Below, one piece after another: positions 31,899 through 38,278 of a stretch of DNA of 42,087 nucleotides. Position 1 is the first letter of the stretch. Every line of letters starts with the position of its first letter. The translations under genes were made by a program, and so were the position numbers. The notes under the pieces are model-generated. The model had not been told where the DNA came from, did not search any database, and worked only from the letters and a program-made list of their open reading frames with translations. The stretch comes from a virus: positions 1 through 42,087 of IMG/VR virus record IMGVR_UViG_3300035703_000169. One strand, written 5' to 3'.

Positions 31899-31924
31899 CT
31901 GTACCCCGCCACTATGGCACAGTG
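31899..31924. promoter_or_regulatory. Divergent promoter/operator candidate, motif copy 2
   Basis: 26-base element beginning CTGTACCCCGCCAC and ending TATGGCACAGTG, lying between the leftward zinc-ribbon gene (start 31885) and the rightward NblA-like gene (start 31940). It matches 20 of 26 positions with copy 1 at 26411-26436. Only 13-15 bases separate it from each start, so it must overlap the promoters. Confidence 0.5.
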
Positions 31925-31939
31925 AACTTCGGTCAGTGG

Positions 31940-32125
31940 ATGGCGGTCGAGCTATCGCCAGAACAACAGTTCGAGATCGAAAAACAAGCCCGCACCCTGC
32001 TCAAGAGCGAGGATGCGGGCGCTATGGCTGCTGCTCTACTCAAGCAAGCCTGCTACCAGCAACAGCTACTGCAGCAGGCCGTTCACGAGATCGCTCGTCT
32101 TGAGTGCGAGCTGATGGGTCGTTAG
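31940..32125 (+). CDS. NblA/Ycf18-like protein (phycobilisome degradation)
   Basis: 61 aa. ELSPEQQFEIEKQARTLLKS followed by AAALLKQACYQQQLLQQAVH fits the NblA helix-loop-helix pattern (LSxEQQFxL ... LLxxxxQxxxxxxLLxxxI). NblA binds phycobilisomes and delivers them to Clp protease; some freshwater cyanophages carry it to dismantle host antennae. Here it has its own promoter region and is alone on the plus strand. The stop (TAG) overlaps the stop of the convergent SSB-like gene. The call is moderate: the C-terminal part is longer and more charged than in classical NblA. Confidence 0.5.
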   Translation: MAVELSPEQQFEIEKQARTLLKSEDAGAMAAALLKQACYQQQLLQQAVHEIARLECELMGR

Positions 32126-32445
32126 AAGAACGGCTCTTCCATCACCTCCGCCACCACGCCATCAGTGGCAGCGGCCAAGCTCTGAGCAGCAGCAGCAACC
32201 TGCGGCAGCTCCCATCCCATTGGTGGTTGCGCCACAGCGCTCACATAGGCAAGCCCCTTGCTGCTGGTCTTCTTCCAGCCGCTGATCGGTACCTGCACGC
32301 TGCCGTATTGATCTGGCGTCTGGCTAAGCACAAATGCGCAGAACGCATCGAGCTCCTCCACCTTCACGCTCATCATTCCGCTGAAATCCACCTTGCTCTC
32401 AGGCTTGGTGGACTTGAAGATCGCCAGGTTCAGCTTGAAGCTCAT
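32122..32445 (-). CDS. SSB-like protein of the recombination module
   Basis: 107 aa. The body (KLNLAIFKSTKPESKVDFSG, then YGSVQVPISGWKKTSSKGLA) is a short strand-rich domain of a kind found beside phage annealing proteins. The acidic end EVMEEPFF resembles the protein-interaction tail of single-strand-binding proteins. Location next to RecT-like and RecE-like genes supports the role. Not a classical full-length SSB; an unrelated RecT partner is possible. Confidence 0.5.
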   Translation of the reverse strand: MSFKLNLAIFKSTKPESKVDFSGMMSVKVEELDAFCAFVLSQTPDQYGSVQVPISGWKKTSSKGLAYVSAVAQPPMGWELPQVAAAAQSLAAATDGVVAEVMEEPFF

Positions 32446-32633
32446 TGCTCTCCGGGGTTGATGGTGTTGGCCTGTTCGTATTGCTCCACCTCGGCCAAGG
32501 GGTAGAGCACGAAACCGGGCGTGCGGAAGTATGCAGGCCCTTTGCCGGTCTTGCGCCAGCGCAGCAGCGTGTCACGACTGACACCCCACCGCTCGCATAA
32601 CTGCGTGGCGGTTAAGTAGTCAGAAGATCTCAT
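32442..32633 (-). CDS. Excisionase/MerR-like helix-turn-helix protein
   Basis: 63 aa from ATG 32633 (a second ATG at 32639 is equally possible). DYLTATQLCERWGVSRDTLL, then RWRKTGKGPAYFRTPG and VLYPLAEVEQYEQ is the winged HTH_17 pattern of Xis-like and MerR-like DNA-binding proteins. No integrase was found, so it may act as a regulator rather than an excisionase. ATGA overlap with the SSB-like gene and overlap with the RecT-like stop. Confidence 0.72.
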   Translation of the reverse strand: MRSSDYLTATQLCERWGVSRDTLLRWRKTGKGPAYFRTPGFVLYPLAEVEQYEQANTINPGEQ

Positions 32634-33288
32634 CGTCATCCGTTGCAGCGGCTGCTGTTTCAGGCTGCAGCTTGGCATTTAAATCGGCCACGCTTGTGGT
32701 TGCCGGTGCTGCGCTGACCGTTACCGGCTGCACGTCCAACACCTCCTCTTGGCTCTGCATACCGAGCAGCATGTCACTCGCATACAGACGGCCCCAGAAG
32801 GCCGCGGCGCGGTAGCGAATCATCAGCTCCGGCATGGTCTGCCATTTGCTGCCGCTCTTGGTGGCCCATCCTTCCTTCTTCGCCATCGCCATGGTGACAG
32901 TTGGGCCTTTCAGCTCTTGGCTGCTGGCCAGATCGGTGGCGACCGCATAGCAGGCCAGGCCATCGCCTTCACCGTGCATCTCAAACCGCAACGGGCTGAA
33001 CCGGCCGCAGCCGTTCACCATCGCAATGATGAAGCTGCTGCTCCACGATGGGCGGCCGTGGATGACGTGCAAGTGCTGCATGGCCAGAAACGGGCTGATG
33101 CCCATGCGGCCTGCAATCTCGAGCGCGACGAGGCAGTTGGCAAAGCCCTGCTGCCCTTGGAACTGAGGCGGAATCAGCGTGCTGCTGGCGAGCGCCTTGG
33201 CGATCCGCTGCGCATCCTCGAATGCTTGGATGCCCGAGAAGACTGATCCTCCCGGCTGAGTGGTGGTGAGTGCTGTGGATTCTGTCAT
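32620..33288 (-). CDS. RecT-like single-strand annealing protein
   Basis: 222 aa from ATG 33288. FEDAQRIAKALASSTLIPP, then NCLVALEIAGRMGISPFLAM, VIHGRPSWSSSFIIAMVNGC and PELMIRYRAAAFWGRLY follow the core order of RecT-type proteins. The acidic terminus (TDDDEIF) looks like an SSB tail, as in some phage annealing proteins. With the RecE-like exonuclease next to it, it would anneal single strands during replication or repair. The start overlaps the exonuclease stop (TGATG). Confidence 0.72.
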   Translation of the reverse strand: MTESTALTTTQPGGSVFSGIQAFEDAQRIAKALASSTLIPPQFQGQQGFANCLVALEIAGRMGISPFLAMQHLHVIHGRPSWSSSFIIAMVNGCGRFSPLRFEMHGEGDGLACYAVATDLASSQELKGPTVTMAMAKKEGWATKSGSKWQTMPELMIRYRAAAFWGRLYASDMLLGMQSQEEVLDVQPVTVSAAPATTSVADLNAKLQPETAAAATDDDEIF

Positions 33289-34124
33289 CAGTACATCTCG
33301 ATCTCGGTGAGCTGCTGCTGCGCCCCACTGGCGCCTGTCATCCAACCCGGCAGGCTGATGGTCTCGATCTGATCGCTGTAGCTGGGCCAGCTGTCAGCAG
33401 CACGGCAAACGGCCAGCTTGCCTAGATCCTTCATGGCCTGTTCGTAGCCGCGATCAGTCATCACCTCATCAACGGCATAGACCGCCACGGCATATGGCGC
33501 GATCGATTCCACGCAGATAAAGATGAACTGATCCGGACGCTTGCCGGTGGCCTGCTCAACCCCGTTCAGATACCAAGCTGCCTGCACGTGGTAGCGATAA
33601 TCAGCGATGCTGCGCATGAAGCCGCGTGGGCTGGCGTCTCTGGTGGTCTTGAGATCCACCATGATGCTGCCGTCATCGGTCAGCCAATCCGGCCGGCACT
33701 TGCACTCCACCCCATAGGTGGCATCCGTCCACATATGGGTGGTCTCTGCCTTGCCCGGCAGGCCCAGCAGCATTGCTGCACCGGGATGGCGCATGATGCT
33801 GCGGCCCATGGCCATCACCACCTCGGCATCGTCGGCGGTGATCACGGTCTTGCCAGCAGCAGCAGCCTCGAACGCTGCATAAGACTCCTTGCCGGCCTTG
33901 GTGCGGCGATCCATGGCAGGCGCTACGGCGATCTCTTCATCCCACCTGCTCAGCTCGAGCACGTGCGTGTGCAACGCAGTGCCAAGGCGCATGGCAGCAG
34001 ATGGTTCCGGCGTGATGCGGTTCGGATCCAGATACCGCGACCAGTAGTGCAGCGGTGATCGCGCGATGAGATCCAGATGAGACTTTGAGACGGCCGGATG
34101 CGCGTGATACGCGGTGTTGTCCAT
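33288..34124 (-). CDS. RecE-like exonuclease (PD-(D/E)XK)
   Basis: 278 aa. HAHPAVSKSHLDLIARSPLH at the N-terminus and MRLGTALHTHVLE (about 45-57) are hallmarks of the RecE/exodeoxyribonuclease VIII group. The catalytic core is Glu140 in YGVECKCRPDWL with Asp157 and Lys159 in MVDLKTTRDA, followed by DYRYHVQAAWYLNG. It would resect duplex ends for the RecT-like partner. First gene of the leftward recombination unit; the promoter is in the repeat region just upstream. Confidence 0.85.
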   Translation of the reverse strand: MDNTAYHAHPAVSKSHLDLIARSPLHYWSRYLDPNRITPEPSAAMRLGTALHTHVLELSRWDEEIAVAPAMDRRTKAGKESYAAFEAAAAGKTVITADDAEVVMAMGRSIMRHPGAAMLLGLPGKAETTHMWTDATYGVECKCRPDWLTDDGSIMVDLKTTRDASPRGFMRSIADYRYHVQAAWYLNGVEQATGKRPDQFIFICVESIAPYAVAVYAVDEVMTDRGYEQAMKDLGKLAVCRAADSWPSYSDQIETISLPGWMTGASGAQQQLTEIEMY

Positions 34125-34214
34125 AGTTGCGTGCAGTTGCGGCCAAATACTAGCAGTTGCGGCAGGCTGCGCTACTGTGCCGAGCGCTGGGACACCCAGC
34201 TCATTCCTCCGCCT
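34125..34214. promoter_or_regulatory. Divergent promoter region with direct repeats
   Basis: Ninety bases between the RecE-like gene (leftward) and the helicase-methyltransferase gene (rightward). CAGTTGCGGC occurs at 34134-34143 and 34154-34163, with an imperfect copy at 34125-34134. Between them, on the minus strand, TAGTAT (34147-34152) could be a -10 box 22 bases before the RecE-like ATG. GCTGGG/CCCAGC (34186-34191/34195-34200) forms a hairpin in the rightward leader. The layout suggests operator control of early genes. Confidence 0.5.
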
Positions 34215-36482
34215 ATGACCTACTCAGACTTTCTGGCTTCAAAATCCACAGCCTGCCCACCAGCAGGATTTGATCCGGCATCCTTCACCGCGCCGCTGTT
34301 CCCCTTTCAGCGGGACATCGTGACCATGGCCTGCCGTGTTGGCAGGTTCTGCATCTGGGCCGACTGCGGCATGGGCAAAACCGCCATGCAGCTCGAATGG
34401 GCATCACAGGTCTGCCGGCACACCAAAGGCAACGTGCTGGTGTTGGCACCCCTTGCCGTTGCACATCAAACCGTGCGCGAAGGCAGCAAGTTCGGCATCC
34501 CATGCGCGTTCGCTGCCACGCAAGCTGAGGTCAAGCCCGGCATCACGATCACCAACTACGAGAAGCTGAGCCACTTCGACTCCGGCAGCTTCCAAGGCGT
34601 GGTGCTGGATGAGTCCAGCATCCTCAAGGCATACACCGGCAAGATCCGAAATCAGATCATCGAGTCCTTCGCGCAGACGCCATTCCGTCTGGCCTGTTCA
34701 GCCACACCAGCACCGAACGACCACATGGAGCTCGGCAACCATGCCGAGTTCATCGGCGTGATGACCCGCACCGAGATGCTGGCCATGTTCTTTGTGCATG
34801 ACGGCGGCGATACCGCTAAGTGGCGGCTCAAGGGTCATGCGCAATCCAAGTTCTGGGAGTGGGTCTGCAGCTGGGCGGTCACGATCCGCAAGCCGTCAGA
34901 TCTTGGCTACGACGATGGCAGCTTCATCCTGCCGGCGCTGCAGATCAATGACTGCACAGTTGAGACGCCACGTGATGCCGCAACTGATGACGCTGGCCAG
35001 ATGGCACTATTCGCCATGGAGGCCCGCACGCTGAGCGATCAGCGGCAGGTACGCAAGGCATCGCTCGATCTGCGCGTTGCAGCAGCAGCCACCCTGGCCA
35101 ACAACAGCACCGAGCAGTGGCTGATCTGGTGTGACCTGAATGATGAATCCAAGGCGCTCACTGCTGCCATCCATGGCGCAGTCGAGGTCAGTGGTTCCGA
35201 TTCAGATGATCACAAGCAGCAAGCCGCCATCGACTTCCAAGATGGCAACATCCGCGTGATGGTCAGCAAGCCCAGCATCTTTGGCTTTGGTCTGAACTTT
35301 CAGGGCTGCCACAACGTCGCCTTCGTTGGTCTGTCACACAGCTACGAGGCGTTCTATCAAGCCATCCGCCGCTGCTGGCGCTTCGGCCAACAGCAACCCG
35401 TCAATGCTCACATCATCTACGACGTGGCAGAAGGTCGCGTGATCGACAACATCCGCCGCAAAGAAGCGGACAGCATCGCCATGGCCGAATCAATGGTCAC
35501 CATCATGAAGCAATCCACAATGCAACAACTCAAGAAGATCCAGCGCCAAGTCGCTCCACACATCACTGAGCACAAGACTGGCGACAACTGGGATCTGTAC
35601 ATGGGCGACTGCGTGGAGAGCATCCGCCAGCTGGACTCTGATTCGATCCACTACAGCATTTTCAGCCCGCCGTTCGCGTCGCTCTACACCTACTCCAACA
35701 GCGACCGCGATATGGGCAACAGCCGCACCGAGCAGGAGTTCTTCGATCACTTCGCATTCCTTGCCAGTGAGCTGCACCGCGTGATGATGCCCGGCCGGCT
35801 GATCAGTTTCCATTGCATGAATCTGCCCAGCAGCAAAGAACGCGATGGCTTCATCGGCGTGAAAGACTTCCGCGGTGACATGCTGCGCATCTTCCAGGCT
35901 GCTGGATTCGTGTTCCATAGCGAGGTGTGCATCTGGAAGGATCCCGTCACCGCAATGCAGCGCACCAAAGCAATCGGTTTGCTGCACAAGCAAGTGCGTA
36001 AGGACTCTGCGCTCAGCCGCCAGGGCATCCCTGACTACCTGGTGACCGTGCGCAAGCTGGGCGACAACCCAGAGCCGGTAGCTGGCCCGTTCACTGAGTT
36101 TGCCGGTGAAAACCCGCCAGCCAAAAGCGGCGATCCGATCAAGGACTCGATCAACATCTGGCAGCGCTACGCCAGCCCCGTATGGATGGACATCAATCCA
36201 TCAGACACGCTGCAATACCGCAGCGCACGCGCCAATGAGGATGAACGCCACATCTGCCCGCTGCAACTCGAGGTGATCCGCCGCGGCCTGCAGCTATGGA
36301 GCAACCCTGGCGATCTCGTGCTCAGTCCATTCGCTGGTATCGGCAGCGAAGGCTACGTCAGCCTTGAGATGGATCGCCGTTTCGTTGGCTTTGAACTGAA
36401 GCCCAGCTACTTCAACTGCGCTATCAAGAACCTGACCAATGCACAAGCGGCAAAGCAGGCGGAGCTGCTGCCATGCAACTGA
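34215..36482 (+). CDS. Fusion of SNF2-type helicase and DNA methyltransferase
   Basis: 755 aa from ATG 34215; an earlier frame start at 34098 overlaps the divergent gene and is rejected. Residues 27-440 form a helicase: FPFQRDIV (Q-like), Walker A CGMGKT (51-56), VVLDESS, SATPAPND, and GFGLNFQGCHNVAF, AIRRCWRFGQQQPV as the C-terminal motifs. Residues about 462-755 form a beta-class methyltransferase: SPPF (about 484-487) then FAGIGSEGY near 706, with motif IV before motif I. SPPF suits N4-cytosine or N6-adenine methylation. It could methylate while translocating, protecting phage DNA; that is inference. Confidence 0.85.
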   Translation: MTYSDFLASKSTACPPAGFDPASFTAPLFPFQRDIVTMACRVGRFCIWADCGMGKTAMQLEWASQVCRHTKGNVLVLAPLAVAHQTVREGSKFGIPCAFAATQAEVKPGITITNYEKLSHFDSGSFQGVVLDESSILKAYTGKIRNQIIESFAQTPFRLACSATPAPNDHMELGNHAEFIGVMTRTEMLAMFFVHDGGDTAKWRLKGHAQSKFWEWVCSWAVTIRKPSDLGYDDGSFILPALQINDCTVETPRDAATDDAGQMALFAMEARTLSDQRQVRKASLDLRVAAAATLANNSTEQWLIWCDLNDESKALTAAIHGAVEVSGSDSDDHKQQAAIDFQDGNIRVMVSKPSIFGFGLNFQGCHNVAFVGLSHSYEAFYQAIRRCWRFGQQQPVNAHIIYDVAEGRVIDNIRRKEADSIAMAESMVTIMKQSTMQQLKKIQRQVAPHITEHKTGDNWDLYMGDCVESIRQLDSDSIHYSIFSPPFASLYTYSNSDRDMGNSRTEQEFFDHFAFLASELHRVMMPGRLISFHCMNLPSSKERDGFIGVKDFRGDMLRIFQAAGFVFHSEVCIWKDPVTAMQRTKAIGLLHKQVRKDSALSRQGIPDYLVTVRKLGDNPEPVAGPFTEFAGENPPAKSGDPIKDSINIWQRYASPVWMDINPSDTLQYRSARANEDERHICPLQLEVIRRGLQLWSNPGDLVLSPFAGIGSEGYVSLEMDRRFVGFELKPSYFNCAIKNLTNAQAAKQAELLPCN

Positions 36483-37831
36483 GGTCTTATCAAGACCGCG
36501 CCATTGATGATCTGCGCTCGGCTTATCAGTCGGGCGCCCATGCACCGCTGCTGGTCCTACCAACCGGCGGCGGCAAAACCTGCATCATTGCCGCGATCTC
36601 AGCCAATGCCGCAGCACGTGGCCGCCACGTCCTGATACTGGTGCATCGCCGTGAGCTGATCCATCAGACCAGCAGCAAGCTCGCATGGGTTGGACTTGAT
36701 CACGGCATCATCGCCGCAGGCATTCCGCCATCCGATCACACAGTGCAGATCGCATCCGTCCAAACACTCGCGCGCCGGCTCAGCCGGTTGGACTGGCAGC
36801 CGACTCTGATCATCATTGATGAAGCCCACCACGCCACTGCAGGGCAGTGGGCGCGCATCCTCGATCATTGGCCCGATGCCTACCGGCTTGGTGTCACCGC
36901 CACGCCATGCCGTCTCGATGGTTGCGGGTTGCGCGGGACCTTCGACACCATGGTGCTCGGCCCCAGCGTTGCCGATCTGATCTTCACTGGCTACCTCTCG
37001 CCCGCACGGATCTACGCGCCACCAGTGGTCGCTGATCTGCAGGGCATCCGCAGCCGTGGTGGTGATTACGCCAACGATCAGGCCGCGGCCGCTATGGATC
37101 GGCCCACGGTGACCGGCGATGCCATCAGCCACTACCAGCGCCTGGCAGCAGGGCAGCAGGCCATCGCCTTCTGCTGCAATGTCAACCATGCCGTCTCAGT
37201 GTGCGACGCATTTAAGACGGCAGGTATTAGCGCGGAGCTGCTGCTAGGCAATACTCCAGACCGCGAGCAGGTGGTGGCCGACTTTGCCGCGCATCGCATC
37301 CGCGTTCTCGTCACCGTCGACGTGGTCAGCGAAGGATTCGACGTGCCAGCCGCCAGTTGCGCCATCCTGCTCAGGCCCACTCAATCACTGGGCCTCTACC
37401 TGCAGCAGGTCGGTCGTGTGCTGCGTCCAGCGCCTGGCAAGGAGCACGCCGTGATTCTCGATCACGTCGGCAACGTCACCCGCCACGGATTCCCCGATGA
37501 TCCGCGCGACTGGTCACTTGATGACCGTATGCGTCGCAGCAAAGGCACACCAGCGCCATCTGTACGTACATGCCCGGAGTGCTTCGCAGCATTCAAACCC
37601 GCGCCGATCTGTCCGGTGTGTGGGGCAGGCTGTGTGCCGATCAAATCACGCGTGATTCGCGAGCTGGCAGGCGAGCTGCGTGAGCTCAAGCGCGAGGAAG
37701 TGCGCCAACGCACTGATGAGCGCCGGCAAGCACGCACCCTGCAACAGCTCATTGCTGTCGGGCAAGCCAGAGGCATGAAGAATCCAGTTGGATGGGCGAA
37801 GCACGTTTACTTCGCCCGTGGCCAACGCTGA
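36473..37831 (+). CDS. SF2 DEAH helicase with zinc-ribbon tail
   Basis: 452 aa. Motifs in order: LRSYQDRAI, Walker A LPTGGGKTCI (about 30-37), DEAHHA, VTATPCR, then VDVVSEGFDVPAASCAILLR and QQVGRVLRP. This is the Ssl2/UvsW/RadD-like group. After the helicase core a CPEC...CPVC zinc ribbon (about 364-381) is followed by a charged helical tail. Overlaps the methyltransferase gene by 10 bases. Likely used in replication-fork or recombination-intermediate remodelling. Confidence 0.87.
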   Translation: MQLRSYQDRAIDDLRSAYQSGAHAPLLVLPTGGGKTCIIAAISANAAARGRHVLILVHRRELIHQTSSKLAWVGLDHGIIAAGIPPSDHTVQIASVQTLARRLSRLDWQPTLIIIDEAHHATAGQWARILDHWPDAYRLGVTATPCRLDGCGLRGTFDTMVLGPSVADLIFTGYLSPARIYAPPVVADLQGIRSRGGDYANDQAAAAMDRPTVTGDAISHYQRLAAGQQAIAFCCNVNHAVSVCDAFKTAGISAELLLGNTPDREQVVADFAAHRIRVLVTVDVVSEGFDVPAASCAILLRPTQSLGLYLQQVGRVLRPAPGKEHAVILDHVGNVTRHGFPDDPRDWSLDDRMRRSKGTPAPSVRTCPECFAAFKPAPICPVCGAGCVPIKSRVIRELAGELRELKREEVRQRTDERRQARTLQQLIAVGQARGMKNPVGWAKHVYFARGQR

Positions 37832-38177
37832 GACCACCCTCCAACAGCAAATCCGCCTAGCCGTTGGCACGCGATCTGATCTGAGATTGTTCCGCAATCA
37901 GGTCGGCAGCCTCCCCGATCCACGCACCGGCCGGCTGGTCACCTTCGGCCTAGCCCGCGGCTCTGCTGATCTGATCGGCTGGCGCACCGTGGTGGTCACT
38001 CCTGAGATGGTCGGCCAGCGCATAGCCGTGTTCACCAGTATTGAGGTGAAGACACCCACAGGCCGGCTGGCGCCTGCTCAGCAGCACTGGCTGCAGGCCG
38101 TGCGCACGGCTGGTGGGGTGGCGGGGGTGGCGCGGTCTGTTTCAGATGCCGTCACAATTCTGGAAGGCACCCCATAA
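37818..38177 (+). CDS. VRR-NUC nuclease
   Basis: 119 aa from GTG 37818; a TTG at 37788 is in frame but seems less likely. LQQQIRLAVGTRSDLRLFRN, then FGLARGSADLIGW, TSIEVKTPTGRLAPAQQHWL and a final helix (GVAGVARSVSDAVTIL). The order Asn/Asp (SADLIG), Glu-x-Lys (EVK) and Gln (PAQQ) is diagnostic of VRR-NUC, a PD-(D/E)XK branch that cuts branched DNA. Its company with two helicases and a primase suggests resolution of replication structures. Confidence 0.82.
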   Translation: MANAETTLQQQIRLAVGTRSDLRLFRNQVGSLPDPRTGRLVTFGLARGSADLIGWRTVVVTPEMVGQRIAVFTSIEVKTPTGRLAPAQQHWLQAVRTAGGVAGVARSVSDAVTILEGTP

Positions 38178-38278
38178 TGCTCAAGCCACAAAAAGGTTGG
38201 CCGGCGGTGCTGGACACACCCCGGCCGCGGCTCACAGCTCTCACCTGCAAGCATGACAACACTACAGAAAAGCATTGA
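38177..38278 (+). CDS. Possible 33-aa leader peptide
   Basis: Begins at an ATG overlapping the VRR-NUC stop (TAATG): MLKPQKGWPAVLDTPRPRLT then ALTCKHDNTTEKH. It ends inside the primase-helicase gene, overlapping by 26 bases, and could couple its translation. Evidence is limited to the overlaps; it may not be a gene. Confidence 0.3.
   Translation: MLKPQKGWPAVLDTPRPRLTALTCKHDNTTEKH

Noticed and set aside
31410-31925. 171-aa plus-strand frame and the long upstream part of the 31583 frame
   Set aside because: Opposite the TM-HTH and zinc-ribbon genes; only the last 61 codons from 31940 look protein-like.
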